A DNA stretch of 5,540 nucleotides from positions 1-5,540 of the forward strand of contig CACYDO010000125.1 in assembly GCA_902773165.1 (NCBI GenBank), given 5' to 3'. Below the pieces are notes generated by a model, which saw nothing but the letters and a program-made list of their open reading frames with translations, was not told the origin of the DNA and ran no database searches. Both the position numbers and the translations under genes were made by a program. This DNA comes from an uncultured Ruminococcus sp. (GTDB lineage: Bacteria > Bacillota > Clostridia > Oscillospirales > Acutalibacteraceae). Of the stretch, positions 5,101 through 5,540 are shown piece after piece (position 1 is the stretch's first letter; each line of letters starts with the position of its first letter).

Positions 5101-5540
5101 ATGTCTAAAATATTGCGCAGGTGCCTGTCCTTGGTGCTTGCGTTCATGCTTTTGGCATCATTATCGGTCGTCGGCGCACCAATTGTCAGCGCCGATAACA
5201 AAACCGGAGACGGCCTTGCCGCTTACGCCATGCAGGCGTACAACGAGGGCTGGCAGTACGTATGGGGCGGAGCTTCACCGGGTGCGGTTGACTGTTCCGG
5301 TCTTATTTACAGCTACGTTGGCGGCGGCGCGAGAGTTACGGAAGATATGCTGTACAGCTCGCCGGAATCCGGCAATGTATCAGACGGCGTTCCGGACATT
5401 CCGGGGCTTGGCCTTTGGCAGCCCGGTCACGTCGGAGTATATGTTGGCGGAGGTATGGCGGTTGACGCACGAGATGAAATTTCCAATGTATGCTATCAGT
5501 CGGTTTCAGAAAAAAGTTGGGTCATGTGGTTTAAGGTCGA
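5101..5540 (+). CDS. Secreted NlpC/P60 cysteine peptidase (cell-wall hydrolase), 5' part
   Basis: The first 146 codons are present; the gene runs off the window. Residues 1-31 form a signal peptide (MSKILRRC, a hydrophobic core, then APIVSA with likely cleavage before Asp32). The NlpC/P60 domain begins almost at once: YVWGGASPGAVDCSGLIYSY (53-72) holds the catalytic Cys65, and PGHVGVYVGGG (108-118) holds the catalytic His110. Members cut peptide bonds in peptidoglycan stems, commonly gamma-D-Glu-diamino acid bonds, outside the cell. The third active-site position, often His in an 'IHA' motif, reads VDA here (Asp122). There is no SH3 or LysM domain before the catalytic domain; any binding domain would lie downstream, beyond the window. 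ATG 5101 is supported by GGAGG (5088-5092), 8 nt upstream. An in-frame ATG at 5044 lacks a ribosome binding site and would bury the signal peptide. Confidence 0.92.
   Translation, partial: MSKILRRCLSLVLAFMLLASLSVVGAPIVSADNKTGDGLAAYAMQAYNEGWQYVWGGASPGAVDCSGLIYSYVGGGARVTEDMLYSSPESGNVSDGVPDIPGLGLWQPGHVGVYVGGGMAVDARDEISNVCYQSVSEKSWVMWFKV

Overview
The window reads like chromosomal DNA of a low-to-moderate GC member of the Clostridia, most likely a Ruminococcus-like (Oscillospiraceae) species. This rests on AAGGAG/GGAGG ribosome binding sites, sigma-A type promoters, short AT-rich intergenic regions, Gram-positive style secreted proteins and the gene order. The taxonomic call is an inference, because no rRNA or marker gene is present.

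Positions 1-2301 (+) hold an aspartate-family amino acid operon: the last 45 codons of a probable homoserine dehydrogenase (hom, ACT-like end), homoserine kinase (thrB, overlapping hom by ATGA), and aspartate kinase (lysC). The products catalyse steps 1, 3 and 4 of the aspartate-to-threonine route; asd and thrC are not in the window. lysC carries a strong internal Shine-Dalgarno and GTG that could make a separate ACT-domain regulatory subunit, as described for Bacillus aspartokinase II. A perfect hairpin sits just before the lysC ribosome binding site, and a GC-rich hairpin follows lysC.

Positions 2302-3575 hold a stand-alone (+) gene for an unrecognised secreted, membrane-anchored protein. 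Its upstream region contains a TATAAT next to a GTAAAC/GTTTAC dyad. It converges with a minus-strand gene, and the two share an AT-rich hairpin.

Positions 3576-4310 (-) hold two small genes. One encodes a 59-residue YtxH-like protein; the other, downstream of it in transcription, encodes a 120-residue protein with a zinc ribbon at each end, the second matching the RanBP2 finger spacing. Between them lie a candidate terminator with a competing hairpin, a promoter and four 7-bp tandem repeats.

Positions 4311-5540 (+) hold trmL (tRNA wobble 2'-O-methyltransferase), divergent from the YtxH-like gene, and then the 5' part of a secreted NlpC/P60 cell-wall hydrolase behind a near-consensus promoter flanked by repeated AATGTAAC sites.

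Most of the window is ordinary housekeeping DNA. I see no CRISPR array, transposon, prophage, rRNA or tRNA, and nothing that clearly amounts to a new multi-gene system. The best leads are regulatory: the internal lysC start, the competing folds at 4065-4131 and the repeats around the hydrolase promoter. The orphan membrane protein and the double-zinc-ribbon protein are the least explained genes.
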